Shown piece after piece: positions 8,603 through 16,955 of a stretch of DNA of 64,000 nucleotides. The position numbers and the translations under genes were made by a program. Each line of letters opens with the position of its first letter. The stretch's first letter is position 1. Location: positions 806,001 through 870,000 of the forward strand of contig NZ_JAASRW010000002.1 of assembly GCF_011761355.1 (NCBI RefSeq), in the 5' to 3' direction. Origin of the DNA: Paenibacillus lupini. Lineage in GTDB: Bacteria; Bacillota; Bacilli; Paenibacillales; Paenibacillaceae. The notes beneath the pieces were generated by a model. It worked only from the letters and a program-made list of their open reading frames with translations. It did not search any database and had not been told where the DNA came from.

Positions 8603-9673
8603 TTGGTACGAAAGAAGCTTATAATCGGAGCGGTCGCGATCGTTCTGCTGCTCGGCTCGTTGTATGTGCTGCAACGCTTGCTGATGCCCAAATACGTATC
8701 CGGCATCGTCGAGGGTTCGCTCATCGGCGAATATTACAAAGAAGACCGCAAGGATTTCGACGTCGTATTCCTCGGGGACTGCGAAGTGTACGAGAATTTC
8801 TCGCCGGTTAAGCTGTGGGAGAAATACGGGATTACGAGCTATATCCGCGGCAGCGCGCAACAGTTGATCTGGCAGTCGTACTATTTGCTGGAAGAGACGC
8901 TGAAATACGAAAAGCCGAAAGTCGTCGTCTTTAACGTTCTCGCCATGCAGTACAACGAACCGCAAAAAGAAGAGTATAACCGAATGACACTGGATGGGAT
9001 GGAACTCTCGGCAATCAAGCTGAAGAGCATTCAAGCGTCCATGATGAAAAGCGAGCATCTCGTCGATTACCTTGCGCCCTTATTGCGTTTTCATTCCAGA
9101 TGGGATCAATTAAGCGAAGACGACTTCACGAACTTGTTCGGCAAGGAGAAGTTGTTCCACAATGGGTATTATATGAGAGTAGACGTGAAGCCGGCAGGGA
9201 GAGTTCCGAGAGCGCCGAGGCTGCCCGATTACCGATTCGGTTCCAACGCCTATAGTTACCTGGATCGATTGACGGAATTGTGCAAGGAAAACGGAATCAA
9301 GCTCGTATTGGTCAAAGCGCCGACGATCTACCCGCATTGGTACGACGAGTGGGATACCCAGATGGAGCAATACGCCGCGGCCCACGATTTAACCTACATC
9401 AATTTTCTCAAGCACATGGACGACGCCGGAATCGACCTGCAGACGGATACCTATGACGCGGGCTTGCACTTGAACGTATACGGAGCGGAAAAGCTGGCTA
9501 CGTACTTCGGAGCATTCCTGGCTGATACGTACCGTCTGCAAGATCATCGTACCGACGAAACATGGAGCGGGATCTGGCAAAAGAAAATCGACTTTTACGA
9601 CCGGATGAAGCAGGATCAATTGGACGAGCTCGCCAAATACGGATACCTGAAACGCTATAAAGTCGAAACGTGA
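8603..9673 (+). CDS. Membrane-anchored SGNH/DltD-like protein with GDC instead of GDS
   Basis: 356 aa with an N-terminal transmembrane anchor (LIIGAVAIVLLLGSLYVL) and an extracellular SGNH-hydrolase-like domain. The block-I motif reads FLGDCEVY, so the usual nucleophilic serine position carries Cys60. The C-terminal catalytic pair is present as Asp285 and His289 (YDAGLHLNVYGAEKL). In Dlt-like and alginate-acetylation systems such proteins finish the transfer to the polymer outside the cell. Start is TTG at 8603 behind GAGGGGACA. It follows the MBOAT gene by 24 bp in the same operon. Whether the cysteine is catalytic is unknown; I believe a GDCE subfamily exists in other Firmicutes. Confidence 0.78.
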   Translation: MVRKKLIIGAVAIVLLLGSLYVLQRLLMPKYVSGIVEGSLIGEYYKEDRKDFDVVFLGDCEVYENFSPVKLWEKYGITSYIRGSAQQLIWQSYYLLEETLKYEKPKVVVFNVLAMQYNEPQKEEYNRMTLDGMELSAIKLKSIQASMMKSEHLVDYLAPLLRFHSRWDQLSEDDFTNLFGKEKLFHNGYYMRVDVKPAGRVPRAPRLPDYRFGSNAYSYLDRLTELCKENGIKLVLVKAPTIYPHWYDEWDTQMEQYAAAHDLTYINFLKHMDDAGIDLQTDTYDAGLHLNVYGAEKLATYFGAFLADTYRLQDHRTDETWSGIWQKKIDFYDRMKQDQLDELAKYGYLKRYKVET

Positions 9674-9700
9674 TAACGAATGGATGAAGGAGTGTTTACG

Positions 9701-10270
9701 TTGAAAAAAACAATGATAGGGCTGATCGCCCTCCTATTGGTGCTATCCGGTTGCGGGAGCAAAACGACGGAGGAGGGATCCACGTCGCCTAGCGCGTTGA
9801 CGCAGACGGAAGGAGCCGCTGCTTCGCCGGCTGCTTCGACCCCGGCTTCCGAGACGCCTGAACAAGCAAGCGGCGACGGCTTCGTGTTCGAGGCAAACGG
9901 CATCGCGATTCCGATGCATGCCGAAGCGGCGCCGATCTTGAAGCAATTGGGAAAACCGCAAAGTTATTTCGAATCGCAAGCATGCGCTTTCCCGGGACTC
10001 AATAAAATTTACCAGTACAGCAGCTTCGACGTGTATGCCTACGAGAAGGACGGCGTCGATTATATCGCGTCCGTCATTCTGTTCGACGATACGGTGGCCA
10101 CCAAGGAAGGCGTCACCTTGTTCAACAAGAAAAGCGACGTGATCAAAGCCTACGGCGACAAGTTCACCAACAACTTGAATTTGTACGTCTATGACCAAGG
10201 CAAGTCCCAATTGCGGTTCGTCATCGAAAATGATCAAGTGACCTCGATCGAGTATTTGGCCAAAATTTGA
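9701..10270 (+). CDS. Small lipoprotein, last gene of the Dlt-like operon
   Basis: 189-aa predicted lipoprotein. A short basic N-terminus and hydrophobic stretch are followed by the lipobox LSGC; then comes an Ala/Thr/Ser/Pro-rich linker and a folded domain of about 130 residues with no family I recognise (contains QACAFPGLNKIYQY). Start is TTG at 9701, 10 nt behind GAAGGAG; the in-frame ATG at 9680 would place the signal too far inside. It follows the SGNH gene by 27 bp and ends at a terminator, so it belongs to the surface-modification operon. It may hold or guide the polymer or enzyme at the outer membrane face (inference). Confidence 0.8.
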   Translation: MKKTMIGLIALLLVLSGCGSKTTEEGSTSPSALTQTEGAAASPAASTPASETPEQASGDGFVFEANGIAIPMHAEAAPILKQLGKPQSYFESQACAFPGLNKIYQYSSFDVYAYEKDGVDYIASVILFDDTVATKEGVTLFNKKSDVIKAYGDKFTNNLNLYVYDQGKSQLRFVIENDQVTSIEYLAKI

Positions 10271-10290
10271 TCGGAATCATATCCATAAGT

Positions 10291-10334
10291 AAAGACGCCA
10301 TCGGGGCGGGAGTGCTTCCCTCTATGGCGTCTTT
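10291..10334 (+). terminator. Terminator of the Dlt-like operon
   Basis: 11-bp stem AAAGACGCCAT / ATGGCGTCTTT around a 22-nt loop, followed by TTG and weak T-richness. It closes the 4279-10270 operon. Confidence 0.75.
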
Positions 10335-10426
10335 TGTTGAAGACGTATTATTCTCCTCTGGTGTGCCGAGGGAGATTCATACATGCTGCGGTAGCCCCAA
10401 GCGCTCCGGACCTATTAATTCTAATT

Positions 10427-10810
10427 TTACCAACTAAGATGTCTTTTAACACCCAACGTGTCGGTAACATCAATTGTCAGATTTCGCATACTCCACCGTC
10501 CACGCTTGTAACTATTGCCTTGATCGTCAATAAATTTCGCTAACGGCACGCTGGATTTGCCTGAAGTCATCATCGCTGCTACATAGGTGTATTTGTGGTC
10601 AATCGTAATTTTTGCATCATGCCATACAAATCCGGTTTCGTTTTGGACAATCAGATGGTTATTCGTTAGGGAGATGTCGGCAAGCGGAATCGAGCTTTTT
10701 GGAGCAGAGACGCATCCAGTCATTAACAAGACAAGAGAAACAATTGCCAAGCATAATGCAACGTTACTCTTTGTTGACTTTCTGATAGAACTGTACAGAA
10801 CGGTCCGCAT
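10427..10810 (-). CDS. Small lipoprotein of unknown function
   Basis: 127-aa predicted lipoprotein: basic N-terminus, hydrophobic segment and lipobox MTGC, then about 90 residues predicted to be beta-rich. No family recognised. Its start codon overlaps the stop of the preceding gene (TAATG), so it is the last gene of a four-gene minus-strand operon starting at 13231. Likely sits on the outer face of the membrane. Confidence 0.7.
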   Translation of the reverse strand: MRTVLYSSIRKSTKSNVALCLAIVSLVLLMTGCVSAPKSSIPLADISLTNNHLIVQNETGFVWHDAKITIDHKYTYVAAMMTSGKSSVPLAKFIDDQGNSYKRGRWSMRNLTIDVTDTLGVKRHLSW

Positions 10811-12234
10811 TATCTGGACACCTCCCCAATGGATTCGACAGACAGGCCGAGGTCAAACAATAAATTAGGCGCTCCGGGGTGGCCGCGGTGCACTTCAACT
10901 GCAATGACATTCGTTCCCTCGACAAGCTTGTTCAAATGGGCCTTTAGATCGACTCTTCGATAGGAGGTGAATTCGTTCGGGAACGCGAGCGAGGAGTCGG
11001 TTAAAACCCCCGATATAATGGCGTCTCTCGAGACTTCCTGGCCGTTCAAATAAACTACGTAACCGTCCTCGTAGGCGATATGCAAAAATAAGCCGGTCAA
11101 CTTCTTCGGATCGCCATTCAAGTCAAACATCCTGCGGAAATAATAGGTTGGAGACGAGCCGGACTCCAATTTGGTCTGAATATAACTCTGCAGCTCTTTA
11201 CTGGACGTATACCCTAAAGGAGATCTGCCGGTCTTCCAGCCGGAATCATCGTATTCCGGACTACGCCAATCGGATGACGGCAGGGGAACCGGCTCCGTGT
11301 GGGAGGTTTCGATAATCGGACCTTCCCCCACCGGGTCCACCCCTTCCGGTATAGTCGATTGAATAGAATCGTCACCCAGATGATATTGCCATAAGGATTG
11401 AATGCCCACGAGGGAGATGTCTTGTTTTTCCCGCAATGTGGTCAAGTCCCACGAAGCAAGGTTATCCGCATTAAGCTCCAATTGATCCAGGACCTTCCCT
11501 GGTTCCTTTTCGGCCATCATGGTCAGCGCGTTACCGTGCGCCTCCAGTATAGTAATTAATGGCTTTTCATCAAGCTCGGACAAGTCCCATATTTTCCAGT
11601 GCTCATATCCGGTAGATTGATATTTGGACGGCTCTTGTGAAACCCCCAAATCAAGCACGTACACGGAATTGCGGATGAATACCGCGCTTATTCCGGCTTG
11701 TCTGAGCGCGGTCCAAACCTCGGGAAGCTTCGGATCTTCGCTTAGCCAAGCGAGGGCAAACGTTTGCTTATTTCCATTAATCGTCTTGCGGATCCATTCC
11801 AATTGTCCGTCTCCGGCAGCTTGCAGCCGATCGGCATTGAGGAAGAAGAGTCTTGCGGTTCCTTGCGTAATCGAGTAGACCGATTTCCCATAGCCCGAAA
11901 GAGCTTCGGTGGGTACATGAGGGTAAGACTGGTTAAAGCTCTTTTCCGTTGCGGAACCGTCATAGATAGGGTAAAGCCGGAACGACTGCTCTTCCGGATG
12001 CTGCTGCAGCAATTTGTTGGATGCGGCAAAATACGAAACGTCCCGGAATTGCTTGACCCAATCCCCGATTTCTCCTTCCTGCTGGCTGAAATAGCCAAAC
12101 CGAAACGATGCCGCGGCCGCGGCGGCTGACTTGGAACCCTCCATGGGTACCCTTGTCCAATAGAACGAGCAAAACAGAATCCCAATCAGCACGAGAATCG
12201 ATAATGAAAGCTTGAATTTATATAAGGACGCCAT
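10810..12234 (-). CDS. Membrane-anchored exported protein, degenerate phosphatase-like plus jelly-roll domain
   Basis: 474 aa. One N-terminal transmembrane segment (LSLSILVLIGILFCSFYW) is followed by a region whose spacing recalls calcineurin-like phosphatases (RLFFLNADRLQ, then QLEWIRKTI). None of the metal-binding motifs (GD, GNH, GHxH) is present, so it is probably not an active phosphatase. The C-terminal ~150 residues (from about 325) look like a galactose-binding-type jelly roll (WRSPEYDDSGWKTG, YEDGYVVYLNG). Such a domain is common in surface phosphatases of this group, and a real SLH phosphatase is encoded divergently at 13684. Function unknown; probably a surface binding protein. Confidence 0.6.
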   Translation of the reverse strand: MASLYKFKLSLSILVLIGILFCSFYWTRVPMEGSKSAAAAAASFRFGYFSQQEGEIGDWVKQFRDVSYFAASNKLLQQHPEEQSFRLYPIYDGSATEKSFNQSYPHVPTEALSGYGKSVYSITQGTARLFFLNADRLQAAGDGQLEWIRKTINGNKQTFALAWLSEDPKLPEVWTALRQAGISAVFIRNSVYVLDLGVSQEPSKYQSTGYEHWKIWDLSELDEKPLITILEAHGNALTMMAEKEPGKVLDQLELNADNLASWDLTTLREKQDISLVGIQSLWQYHLGDDSIQSTIPEGVDPVGEGPIIETSHTEPVPLPSSDWRSPEYDDSGWKTGRSPLGYTSSKELQSYIQTKLESGSSPTYYFRRMFDLNGDPKKLTGLFLHIAYEDGYVVYLNGQEVSRDAIISGVLTDSSLAFPNEFTSYRRVDLKAHLNKLVEGTNVIAVEVHRGHPGAPNLLFDLGLSVESIGEVSR

Positions 12235-12238
12235 AAGC

Positions 12239-12631
12239 CTAACCCTCTCCTCCCGGTAATGTGTTCGGCAGGGCTGGCCACCACAATATAGTGTGGTAGA
12301 CTGCAGGCCAGAGAATGATCAGATTGGCAATAAAAGCAATCGTAAATCCGATTGTCCACGGCTTCAGATTGACTTCTTTTCGTCCGAGCGTCCAATGGAG
12401 TATCGCCCAAGTGCAGAGCCAAACGACGAGCCCCGCCGTTTCTTTTCCGGTGTAGGGACCGATGGCCCACCAAGAGGGGATCCAGGAACCCATCTTCAGC
12501 AAAATAGGATTAGCCTGCAGCGGATTGTAATAACTCCATAAATGAGTGACCGTTGTCGCCACGATGCCAAGCCATACGGACATCAGAATGGCGGCGACTT
12601 CGCCTGTTTTTCGTTGATTTGATTCTTTCAC
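12239..12631 (-). CDS. Small multi-pass membrane protein
   Basis: 130 aa with four predicted transmembrane segments (around VAAILMSVWLGIVATTV, LVVWLCTWAILHW, IGFTIAFIANLIILW and a shorter one). No family recognised. It lies 4 bp upstream of the anchored exported protein and 36 bp downstream of another membrane protein in the same operon; the four products probably form one membrane assembly (inference). Confidence 0.65.
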   Translation of the reverse strand: MKESNQRKTGEVAAILMSVWLGIVATTVTHLWSYYNPLQANPILLKMGSWIPSWWAIGPYTGKETAGLVVWLCTWAILHWTLGRKEVNLKPWTIGFTIAFIANLIILWPAVYHTILWWPALPNTLPGGEG

Positions 12632-12667
12632 ATTTTTCTCTCCTATCGCCTAACGACTATATTGAAA

Positions 12668-13231
12668 TCACACCATTTTCAGTTTGGTCATGCCGATTCC
12701 GCACGCAAATCCGATTAATAAACAAATCCAGAATAGCGTGACCAGCAAAGCGATGATTCCGGATAGCGTCGAGCCTGCCTCTAGATTATGCCGGAACCGG
12801 CGCAATAAAAAGGCCGCCGCGATTCCCAAGGGAAGCGGGTACAACGAGACGAATTCCTTGTATTCCATCACGATTAAATGCACCTCGGGGCTATGGTACA
12901 TCAGCCACTGCTGGGGACCGTCCGGTCCGCGGTAAGGAATGTAAAGCCAATTGCCAAGCGCGATGGTTACCAGAACCAATAGGCTAGTGAGCCAGAGCAC
13001 CCATTCCAGATTGGCCGCGGCCCCTTTCTTGCCCCGCAGCATGGGGTAGGTCAGGTGAAGCGCTTGGCAGCTCATGATCACGGTGACGGTTGCGCCTAAT
13101 CCGTGCAGGACGGCTTCCAGCTTATGATTGCTGAGCCCGATGACATTAAACATAGGGATCGATAAAAAAAGCAGTGCGGCTACGCTCGCTTGCGTAACCG
13201 CCAAATCTCTTGCAGTGAACATTGATTTCAT
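12668..13231 (-). CDS. Multi-pass membrane protein, first gene of operon
   Basis: 187 aa with about five hydrophobic segments and a loop rich in Pro/Gly (YIPYRGPDGPQQWLMYHS). No family recognised. The ATG at 13231 has only a weak upstream ribosome binding site (AAGAGA). It opens the minus-strand operon 13231-10427 and faces the SLH phosphatase across a 450-bp divergent promoter region. Confidence 0.65.
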   Translation of the reverse strand: MKSMFTARDLAVTQASVAALLFLSIPMFNVIGLSNHKLEAVLHGLGATVTVIMSCQALHLTYPMLRGKKGAAANLEWVLWLTSLLVLVTIALGNWLYIPYRGPDGPQQWLMYHSPEVHLIVMEYKEFVSLYPLPLGIAAAFLLRRFRHNLEAGSTLSGIIALLVTLFWICLLIGFACGIGMTKLKMV

Positions 13232-13683
13232 CGGCTGTCCATCTCTTTTCTCTTGGGATGTGATGTCGATTATTGTAGAAAAGTATTATCAGAGGAATGT
13301 TAATGATAGATTACGAAATTGTAAATGTAGAGTCATGGATCGGAGAGTTATATGTAGCGTTATTTTTGTCATTGCTATGTTTTTATTGCAGGCTTGATGA
13401 ATTAAATGGTTAAAATTGGGTTTCTTGAAAATTTACATTATCTTAAATTTAAAAACAATACTTTACTAGTATAATGATTTTGGCAGTTGGACAACAGGAT
13501 TATCTGTGAATTCCGCAATCCTTTCGTGTTACACAGGGAGAGTGAGCATTACAACAGATTTGGTGGTGTGTCGGAAGTCAGCGGGGTAAGGAGGAAGATG
13601 ATATTGGTTTTGGATTGAGCATGGAAGAAACCGAGCAGGGTTCCATCGTTCTGACTGCTAATGACAGAGAAGGGGATGACAAA
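13232..13683. promoter_or_regulatory. Divergent promoter region with a tiny leader ORF
   Basis: AT-rich region between the membrane-protein operon and the SLH phosphatase. A good -10 box TATAAT lies near 13470 in front of the phosphatase. The stretch just upstream (TTTACATTATCTTAAAT, about 13432) vaguely resembles repeated Pho boxes, which would suit a phosphatase but is unproven. A strong ribosome binding site (AAGGAGG, about 13588) precedes an ATG at 13598 that encodes only MILVLD and ends at 13618. It may be a leader peptide or chance. Confidence 0.35.
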
Positions 13684-16600
13684 GTGAAGGTTAAGTTAAA
13701 AGCCAAGTGGAAAGGTTTAACATTGGCTCTATTTGTATGTACGGTTGTGTTTACTATAGGTGCTTACAACGTGTCGGCTGACAGCACGATTATCAAGGGA
13801 CCTTATTTGCTGTTTGAAGGACAGAACAGCTCGATGAGCGTCATGTGGCAGACAAGCGATAATCAATCGAATACGATCAAGTGGGGGACGGATACCTCTT
13901 ATTCATTAGGGGAACAGTCCGTCGAAACCTATGGTACGGACAACCAGCACAAGTACACAATCACCGGGCTGCAGCCTGGTACGAAGTATTACTATGAGGT
14001 GGAAGGTCAAGCAGGCTCATTCGTCGCCGCTCCCGCGGATGACGCTACTTCCGTGAAGTTTCTCTCTTACGGCGACAGCCGTACCCAACCGGCTTATCAG
14101 GATCAGGTAGCCGACCTGGCTCGGAAGGCTTATGCCGAAGACCCAGCCTATCAATCGATTCTCCTGAACAGCGGAGATATTGCTTCAAGCGACTCCGAAA
14201 GCAACTGGACCGCTCAATATTTTGTACCTGAATCCGGCTACCCGCAGATGCACGCTCTCCAAACAGAGGTGCCAATGATGGGGGCAAGGGGCAATCATGA
14301 GGGCGTTGGCTCCGTTTATGAGAAGTACTACCCGTATCCATATGTGAATGACTTCTACTGGTCCTTCGATTATGGTCCGGTCCATGTTTCGGTAATCGAC
14401 GAATATGCGGACTTTAAGGAAGGCTCGGCGCAGTATAACTGGCTTGAAAACGATCTTGCCACTACGGACAAGCCATGGAAAATCGTAATGGGCCATCAGC
14501 CTGCCTGGGGTGCCGGTACGCACGAGAACAATACCGATGTCCAAAAATACATTCACCCTCTCCTGAAGAAGTTCGGGGTGCCGTTGTATCTTAACGGACA
14601 CAATCATAACTATGCCCGAGCTGAGGTTGATGGGATTGAGTACCTTACTTCCGGCGGCGGCGGCGCTCCATCGTACGATGTAGACCCAAGCTGGCCGAAT
14701 ATCGTCAAGGCCGATAAGTCTTACTTCTTGACCTTGTTCGATGTTCAAGGGGATACCATGAAAGTGACCTCCAAACGGATTGATGGTACGGAAATCGAGA
14801 CGATCACGGTTCACAACACACCGCAGGCAGCGCTGGATATTGCCAAGGCAACTCTTGCCGCGGATAAAGATACGCTGCAAACGGACGTTTCTGAAAGCAG
14901 CGTTAAGCTTGGTTTGACGGCTGTTGACAGTAAGGATGCCAATGTGGATCTGTCAAATGTCAATCTGAGCTACAAAACGGATAAACCGGATTTGGTTTCC
15001 ATTACTTCAGACGGAACAGTGACCGTTAAGAAGAAACCTGTTTTTAATGAATCGGTTCAGGTTTGGGCTGAGATCTATAACGCAGGCGAGATTGTGAAAT
15101 CCAATACGGTAACGATCAATGTCAAAAATCCGGACGGGCTGGCTGAAGTAACGCTAGCATCGGATCATGATACGTTGACTGGCGACGCGAATTCTTCAGC
15201 TAAGCTGAGCTTAACGGCGAAGGACAATTTGGGAGCGGCCATGGATCTTTCTTCGGCCGAGGTCAAATACACTTCCAGCGCCGATGATATCGTAGCTATC
15301 TCTGCTGACGGCATTGTTACGGTGAAAAATAAACCTCTTCGCGCTATGTCCGTATCGATTGAGGCGGAAGTAACCGTGCAAGGAAAAACCGTTAATAGTA
15401 ATAAGGTATCCATCCTTGTCGGTTCGTTGCCGAATGGTGATTCCCATTTGCTCGTATCGCCAATCAAAAGCCCATATGACGATATGGAAGAACGTGCAGA
15501 CGGTTCGCTCGATATGGATAGTTCCGACTTGGAAATTGTAGTGGAAGACAGCGTGCAACAGATCGGACTTCGTTTTGCCGGCCTGAATCTTCCTAAAGGG
15601 GCAAAGATTACTGATGCCTATGTTCAGTTTTCCGTTGACGAGCCAGGTAAAAACAGCGATCCGTTTGACGTGAACATTTATGCGGAGGCAGTTGCCAATT
15701 CGCTTTCGGATAAACCAGGCAATATTTCATCGCGTGTGAAGTCGGACAATTTTGTAAGCTGGAAGGATATCCCGCAGTGGACAGTGGAGCATGAATCCGG
15801 TCCAAATCAACAAACTCCTAACTTGGCATCCTTGGTTCAGCAAATCGTAAATATGGATGACTGGAAGGAAGGGAATGCCATGACATTCCTTCTCACCGGT
15901 AAAGGTACAAGAACCGCTGAGTCTTTTGAAGGCGCAGGCAGTAACGCGGATCAAGTAGCGCATCTGTATGTTGTTTATACAAATGCGGATACGACAACTC
16001 CGGGTGACGGAGGCACACCAGGCAACGGCGGAACACCGGGCAACGGTGGTACACCAGGTAACGGAGGAACACCGGGCAATGGTGGTACACCAGGTAACGG
16101 AAGCGGTACTCCGGGCAACGGCGGAACGCCTGTCATTCCGGCTAACCCGTTCAAAGACGTCGACTCGCATTACGAATGGGCGAAAGACGCAATTGCAGTG
16201 CTTGCCGATAAAGGCATTATTAACGGCACGACGTCCACAACCTTCGCCCCGGGCAAGCAAATTACGCGAGCCGATTTCATGGAAATGCTCGTCCGCATGC
16301 TGGACTTGAAGGCTGACGTGACGTCCAACTTCAGCGACGTGAAATCGAGCGACTATTATTATCATGCGCTTGGTGTCGTTAAGGCACTCGGCATCGCGAA
16401 CGGAACAGGAGACAACGAGTTCAATCCGCGCGAATACATCTCGCGTCAGGATATGATGGTTCTCATGAGCCGCGCGATGGAAGTGACCGGCAAGCTGACA
16501 TTAAACGGTACGTCGGCAGAGCTTAACGGCTTCAAGGACAAGTCGAAGATTGCGCCTTACGCGCTCGATGCGGCTGCCGATATGGTGGAAGCAGGCATCG

Positions 16601-16698
16601 TACAGGGCAACGCTTCGGCGCTCAATCCGACCGGTCAGGCAACACGGGCGGAAACCGCGCAAATGATCTATCGTCTCTATCTGCTGCTGCAGAAGTAA
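13684..16698 (+). CDS. S-layer-anchored purple-acid-phosphatase-like metallophosphoesterase with three SLH domains
   Basis: About 1004 aa, secreted and bound to the cell-wall polymer. Signal peptide, FnIII-like N-terminal domain of purple acid phosphatases, then the calcineurin-like phosphatase core with SYGDSRT, SGDIAS, RGNHE, MGHQPAW and NGHNHNYA, so all metal-ligand motifs are present. Two Ig-like repeats follow (each with a SDGxVTVKxKP motif), then a beta-rich module, a GNGGTP repeat linker and three C-terminal SLH motifs. I prefer GTG at 13684 (AAGGGGATGACAAA upstream; gives a clean signal peptide). TTG 13615 or ATG 13621 are alternatives. It hydrolyses phosphomonoesters or diesters at the surface. 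Single gene with its own terminator. Confidence 0.92.
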   Translation: MKVKLKAKWKGLTLALFVCTVVFTIGAYNVSADSTIIKGPYLLFEGQNSSMSVMWQTSDNQSNTIKWGTDTSYSLGEQSVETYGTDNQHKYTITGLQPGTKYYYEVEGQAGSFVAAPADDATSVKFLSYGDSRTQPAYQDQVADLARKAYAEDPAYQSILLNSGDIASSDSESNWTAQYFVPESGYPQMHALQTEVPMMGARGNHEGVGSVYEKYYPYPYVNDFYWSFDYGPVHVSVIDEYADFKEGSAQYNWLENDLATTDKPWKIVMGHQPAWGAGTHENNTDVQKYIHPLLKKFGVPLYLNGHNHNYARAEVDGIEYLTSGGGGAPSYDVDPSWPNIVKADKSYFLTLFDVQGDTMKVTSKRIDGTEIETITVHNTPQAALDIAKATLAADKDTLQTDVSESSVKLGLTAVDSKDANVDLSNVNLSYKTDKPDLVSITSDGTVTVKKKPVFNESVQVWAEIYNAGEIVKSNTVTINVKNPDGLAEVTLASDHDTLTGDANSSAKLSLTAKDNLGAAMDLSSAEVKYTSSADDIVAISADGIVTVKNKPLRAMSVSIEAEVTVQGKTVNSNKVSILVGSLPNGDSHLLVSPIKSPYDDMEERADGSLDMDSSDLEIVVEDSVQQIGLRFAGLNLPKGAKITDAYVQFSVDEPGKNSDPFDVNIYAEAVANSLSDKPGNISSRVKSDNFVSWKDIPQWTVEHESGPNQQTPNLASLVQQIVNMDDWKEGNAMTFLLTGKGTRTAESFEGAGSNADQVAHLYVVYTNADTTTPGDGGTPGNGGTPGNGGTPGNGGTPGNGGTPGNGSGTPGNGGTPVIPANPFKDVDSHYEWAKDAIAVLADKGIINGTTSTTFAPGKQITRADFMEMLVRMLDLKADVTSNFSDVKSSDYYYHALGVVKALGIANGTGDNEFNPREYISRQDMMVLMSRAMEVTGKLTLNGTSAELNGFKDKSKIAPYALDAAADMVEAGIVQGNASALNPTGQATRAETAQMIYRLYLLLQK
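15996..16134 (+). repeat. 18-bp in-frame tandem repeat encoding GNGGTP units
   Basis: About seven copies of an 18-bp unit (GGCAACGGCGGAACACCG and variants) inside the SLH phosphatase gene. They encode a flexible Gly/Asn/Thr/Pro linker before the SLH motifs; one copy carries an extra GS. Copy number may vary between strains. Confidence 0.9.
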
Positions 16699-16737
16699 GG
16701 CAGCCTGAATAATTAAACCAGAAGCATAATTAATCTA

Positions 16738-16775
16738 AATGGCGGCGTTAGGGTGTCTATCCTTTCGCCGCCATT
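16738..16775 (+). terminator. Terminator of the SLH phosphatase gene
   Basis: Perfect 10-bp stem AATGGCGGCG / CGCCGCCATT with an 18-nt loop, 40 bp after the stop codon. The T tract that follows is weak (GTATGTTTTG). Confidence 0.7.
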
Positions 16776-16955
16776 GTATGTTTTGAATTTGCTGCCTTAG
16801 AATTTACGAGACCTTAATATGAAATTAACGTTCGGCACACATATATTTAATAGTATTAATAAGTAGGTACAAAGATATTGGTTTTAGCCTGAATTGCCTA
16901 TTGGCAAGTGGTTATGGGCCGCATCCTAACATAATGAAGAAATGAGTGCATCGTG

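Noticed and set aside
13430..13475. Pho box before the SLH phosphatase
   Set aside because: TTTACA- and TTAAAT-like hexamers are present but the required regular 11-bp repeat spacing is not convincing in such AT-rich DNA.
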